Shown here piece after piece: positions 61,615 through 64,000 of a DNA stretch of 64,000 bases. The stretch comes from Fen-1273 sp035516035 (lineage in GTDB: Bacteria > Bacteroidota > Ignavibacteria > UBA10030 > UBA6906): NCBI GenBank assembly GCA_035516035.1, contig DATJAS010000108.1:1-64000 (forward strand), in the 5' to 3' direction. How positions within the stretch are numbered: position 1 is the first letter of the stretch; every line of letters starts with the position of its first letter. The translations under genes and the position numbers were made by a program. The notes below the pieces were generated by a model. That model was not told where the DNA came from. It ran no database searches and saw only the letters and a program-made list of their open reading frames with translations.

Positions 61615-63084
61615 ATGGAAGAGATCATCCTCATCACGTACATGCTTTCCCTGACCGTGCTCTTCATCTTCGGCTCGCACGGGTTCATCATGATCTACTA
61701 CTATCTCAAGTTCCGCTCCAGGAAGCTGGCGCCATCGGAGGACATCGTGAGCTACCCCGTGGTGACCGTGCAGCTCCCCGTGTTCAACGAGATGTACGTG
61801 GTCGGCCGGCTCATCGACGCGGCATGTGCGATGGTCTACCCGAAGGACAAGCTCGAAATTCAGGTGCTGGACGATTCCACCGACCAGACGGTCGAGGTGG
61901 TCGCAGGGCACGTCGAGCGCTACCGGAGGCAGGGGTTCGACATCAAGCAAGTGCGCCGCGCCACGCGGACGGGGTTCAAGGCCGGTGCGCTGCGCGAGGG
62001 TCTGGCCGCGGCCCGCGGGGAGTTCGTGGCGATCTTCGACGCGGATTTCGTTCCCCGGCAGGACTTCCTTCTCAAGACGATCCCGCACTTCGTGATGGAC
62101 TCCAGGGTCGGCATGGTGCAGACGCGCTGGGAGCACATCAACTCTGAGTACTCCCTCCTGACCCGCACGCAGGCCATGGCACTGGACGGGCATTTCGTGA
62201 TCGAGCAGGCGGTGCGCAACAAGGTCGGCTTTTTCATCAACTTCAACGGCACGGCGGGCGTCTGGAGGAAATCCTGCATCGAAGACGCCGGCAACTGGCA
62301 GTCCGACACGCTGACCGAGGACCTCGACCTGAGCTACCGGGCCCAGCTGAAGGGGTGGCGGTTCCTCTACCTGAACAACGTGACGTCCCCGGCGGAGCTT
62401 CCCTCGGAAATCAACGCCCTCAAGTCCCAGCAGTTCCGGTGGACCAAGGGGGCGATCGAAACGGCGCGGAAGATCCTCCCGTACGTCTGGCGGTCGAAGC
62501 TCCCGCTGAAGATCAAGGTGCACGCGACCTTCCACCTGACCAACAACCTGGTGTTTCCGTTCATCGTGCTGGCCGGCGTGCTGAACGTCCCCCTGGTGTT
62601 CCTGAAGCACACCGGGCAGTACGACTCGTACTTCACGATGATGTCCGTCGGCGTCTTCGCGTTTATCGGGTCGTTCCTGTTCTATCTGTTTTCGCAGAAG
62701 GACGTCTACAGCGACTGGCGGCGGCGCCTCTTCCTCTTCCCGGTGTTCATGGCGGGGAGCATGGGCTTCGCGGTGAACAACAGTCGCGCCGTCATCGAGG
62801 GACTCTTCCGCAAGAAGAGCGAATTCGTACGGACGCCGAAGTACTCGATCCGCGAGAAATCGGACTCCTGGTCCGACAAGAAGTACGTCCCCGTGAAGAT
62901 CAGCCCGACCGTGATCGTCGAGGTGGTGCTGGCGGTCTACTGCCTGTTCGGCGTCGTCTCGTCGATCTATTTCCTGGAGATCGCCGCGGTTCCCTTTCAG
63001 CTCCTGTTCTTCCTGGGCTTTGCGTTCGTTTCGGCCATGTCGCTGAAACACGCGTGGCTGGGTCGCCAGGTGCACCCGAAGTAG
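61615..63084 (+). CDS. Membrane GT2 glycosyltransferase, cellulose-synthase-like
   Basis: 489 residues. An N-terminal helix (LSLTVLFIFGSHGFIMIYYYL), then a cytosolic GT-A domain with VVTVQLPVFNEMYVVGRLID, QVLDDSTDQT, IFDADFVPRQDFL, LTEDLDLSYR and QQFRWTKG (QxxRW), the motif set of processive transferases. About four or five further helices follow in the C-terminal half. The nearest described types are ceramide-glucosyltransferase-like or polysaccharide synthase-like enzymes; product unknown. 61 bases after lptE. Confidence 0.88.
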   Translation: MEEIILITYMLSLTVLFIFGSHGFIMIYYYLKFRSRKLAPSEDIVSYPVVTVQLPVFNEMYVVGRLIDAACAMVYPKDKLEIQVLDDSTDQTVEVVAGHVERYRRQGFDIKQVRRATRTGFKAGALREGLAAARGEFVAIFDADFVPRQDFLLKTIPHFVMDSRVGMVQTRWEHINSEYSLLTRTQAMALDGHFVIEQAVRNKVGFFINFNGTAGVWRKSCIEDAGNWQSDTLTEDLDLSYRAQLKGWRFLYLNNVTSPAELPSEINALKSQQFRWTKGAIETARKILPYVWRSKLPLKIKVHATFHLTNNLVFPFIVLAGVLNVPLVFLKHTGQYDSYFTMMSVGVFAFIGSFLFYLFSQKDVYSDWRRRLFLFPVFMAGSMGFAVNNSRAVIEGLFRKKSEFVRTPKYSIREKSDSWSDKKYVPVKISPTVIVEVVLAVYCLFGVVSSIYFLEIAAVPFQLLFFLGFAFVSAMSLKHAWLGRQVHPK

Positions 63085-63109
63085 GCGGGCCGTGGAGCGG
63101 GGAGATCCC

Positions 63110-63865
63110 ATGACATCGGCGGACGGTCCGGCGCGCGGCACAGCGGGCGCGGGAAGCCCGTGGTTCGCGCGCATCGCCGCGGACCTGCTCGACGCCGGGA
63201 ACATGAAAGAGGCCCTGCGTGTGTGCGTGGAGGGGACGCGCACCTTTCCGCGCTACACGACGGGACGCCTGATGCTCGGGAAATGCTATGAGGCCCTGGG
63301 CAGCCACGTGGAGGCGATGCTCGAGTACGCGCGGGTGCTGGAGGTCTTCCCGGACAATGGGCTCGTGCGGGAGCTGCTCCGCCGTGCCGGTCAGCGGGAG
63401 CAGCAGGGGTTCGAAGCGTTTGCCGGCGAGTGGCAGGCCCGCTGGCAGGGGCGGAAGGACCGCCTGACATTCGAGGACTACGTCGGACCGGCAGCAGCGG
63501 CGGGAGACTCGGCCGTCGGGGAAATTATCGCGGGGCCGGAGGAAACGCCACGCATCGAGCCGCCGGTGGAGGCGCCGCGCGAAACGGCGACCGATGTGGC
63601 GCCCGATGCGCCAAAGGCGCCGCTGGCGTCAGAGGCGCCGCTGGCGTCACAGGCGCCACCGGCTGCCCCCGCGCAGGGACGGTTCGTCACCGCGACGCTT
63701 GCGGAGATTTACGCGAGCCAGGGAGAGTTCAGCGAAGCGATCGAGGCGTACAGGACGCTGGCCGCCCAGCGTCCGGGGAGCGCCCAGCGGTATCAGAAGC
63801 GGCTGGAGGAGCTGGAGGAGCTGAAGAGAAAGACGGAACAGGGAACGTCGCCCGGCGTTACTTGA
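63110..63865 (+). CDS. TPR-repeat protein with a low-complexity linker
   Basis: 251 residues. TPR units at the N-terminus (ADLLDAGNMKEALRVCVEGT, LMLGKCYEALGSHVEAMLEY) and one at the C-terminus (LAEIYASQGEFSEAIEAYRT) flank an Ala/Pro/Glu-rich linker encoded partly by 18-base repeats. No signal peptide, so cytoplasmic. The start is ATG 63110 with GGGGAG 5 bases upstream. 25 bases after the glycosyltransferase; may organise that enzyme. The stop overlaps the convergent rpsT stop by eight bases. Confidence 0.75.
   Translation: MTSADGPARGTAGAGSPWFARIAADLLDAGNMKEALRVCVEGTRTFPRYTTGRLMLGKCYEALGSHVEAMLEYARVLEVFPDNGLVRELLRRAGQREQQGFEAFAGEWQARWQGRKDRLTFEDYVGPAAAAGDSAVGEIIAGPEETPRIEPPVEAPRETATDVAPDAPKAPLASEAPLASQAPPAAPAQGRFVTATLAEIYASQGEFSEAIEAYRTLAAQRPGSAQRYQKRLEELEELKRKTEQGTSPGVT
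63616..63660 (+). repeat. 18-base imperfect tandem repeat, 2.5 copies
   Basis: Units GGCGCCGCTGGCGTCAGA (63616-63633) and GGCGCCGCTGGCGTCACA (63634-63651), followed by a half copy. They encode Ala-Pro-Leu-Ala-Ser-Glu/Gln in the TPR-protein linker and keep the frame, so copy number could vary without breaking the gene. Confidence 0.85.
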
Positions 63866-64000
63866 GGTGGTTGACGACCGCGGTCAGGCGGGACTTGAGG
63901 TTTGCCGCCTTGTTCCTGTGGATGATGCCTTTCGCAGCGAGCTGGTCGAGGAGCTTCACCGTCTTTCGCAAATCGGCGGACGCCGCGGTCTTGTCCGCGG
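63858..64000 (-). CDS. rpsT: 30S ribosomal protein S20, C-terminal part
   Basis: The minus strand entering from the right edge reads LRKTVKLLDQLAAKGIIHRN, then KAANLKSRLTAVVNHLK and TAA. This is the C-terminal third of S20 (LD-x-LAAKGIIH-x-NKAA-x-x-KSRL). The 5' part lies outside the window. Its stop overlaps the TPR-protein stop. Confidence 0.92.
   Translation of the reverse strand, partial: ADKTAASADLRKTVKLLDQLAAKGIIHRNKAANLKSRLTAVVNHLK

Overview
The window is a continuous stretch of high-GC bacterial chromosome centred on a probable replication origin near 20.8-21.2 kb. No rRNA, tRNA, CRISPR array, insertion sequence or prophage was seen. The cell was a diderm: it has LptE, a TonB-type protein, a SurA-family foldase and other parvulins, plus lipoproteins. 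Its MurE carries the DNPR motif of meso-diaminopimelate ligases. DciA as helicase loader, the PASTA-bearing FtsI, the unusual omega subunit and the parvulin-MoxR-von Willebrand operon suggest the FCB superphylum (Bacteroidota/Chlorobiota/Ignavibacteria side). That placement is an inference from gene content and needs a marker-gene tree.

Left arm (0-20.8 kb, all minus strand, transcribed away from the origin). The division and cell wall (dcw) cluster reads mraZ-rsmH-ftsL-ftsI-murE-murF-mraY-murD, behind a promoter with 10-bp-phased MraZ boxes. At the extreme left edge the murD frame runs straight into an internal FtsW motif. Origin-ward follow mfd, murQ, rsmG, mnmG, mnmE, yidC, yidD, rnpA and rpmH. 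Two perfect 16-bp parS palindromes sit in the short gaps on either side of mnmG.

Origin and replication block (20.8-30.4 kb, plus strand). The rpmH-dnaA gap holds several DnaA-box-like sites. It is followed by dnaA, dnaN, recF, dciA, gyrB and gyrA. gyrA ends in a basic tail encoded just behind a run of ten A residues; slippage either way would remove the tail.

30.4-42.0 kb (minus strand, head-on to the inferred fork). A tightly coupled envelope operon encodes three parvulin-type proteins (one with an apparent OmpA-like insertion), a MoxR AAA+ ATPase and a membrane von Willebrand protein. It is followed by a cystathionine gamma-synthase-family enzyme, a ketopantoate reductase-like enzyme and RqcH.

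42.0-48.4 kb (plus strand). yicC-gmk-rpoZ-coaBC-udg4-dnaB and a Tat-exported DUF1460 protein. The rqcH-yicC gap carries a second cluster of DnaA-box-like sites.

48.3-57.6 kb (mostly minus strand). A glycosyltransferase, a TonB protein with a large cytoplasmic N-terminal region, an APC permease, cytidine deaminase, a LiaF-like/LytS-like/LytTR cassette, a tiny membrane protein, endonuclease IV and phosphotransacetylase.

57.8-64.0 kb. A plus-strand run of miaB, a SPOR protein, a receiver-less sigma-54 activator, lptE, a processive-type glycosyltransferase and a TPR protein, ending against the 3' end of rpsT on the minus strand.
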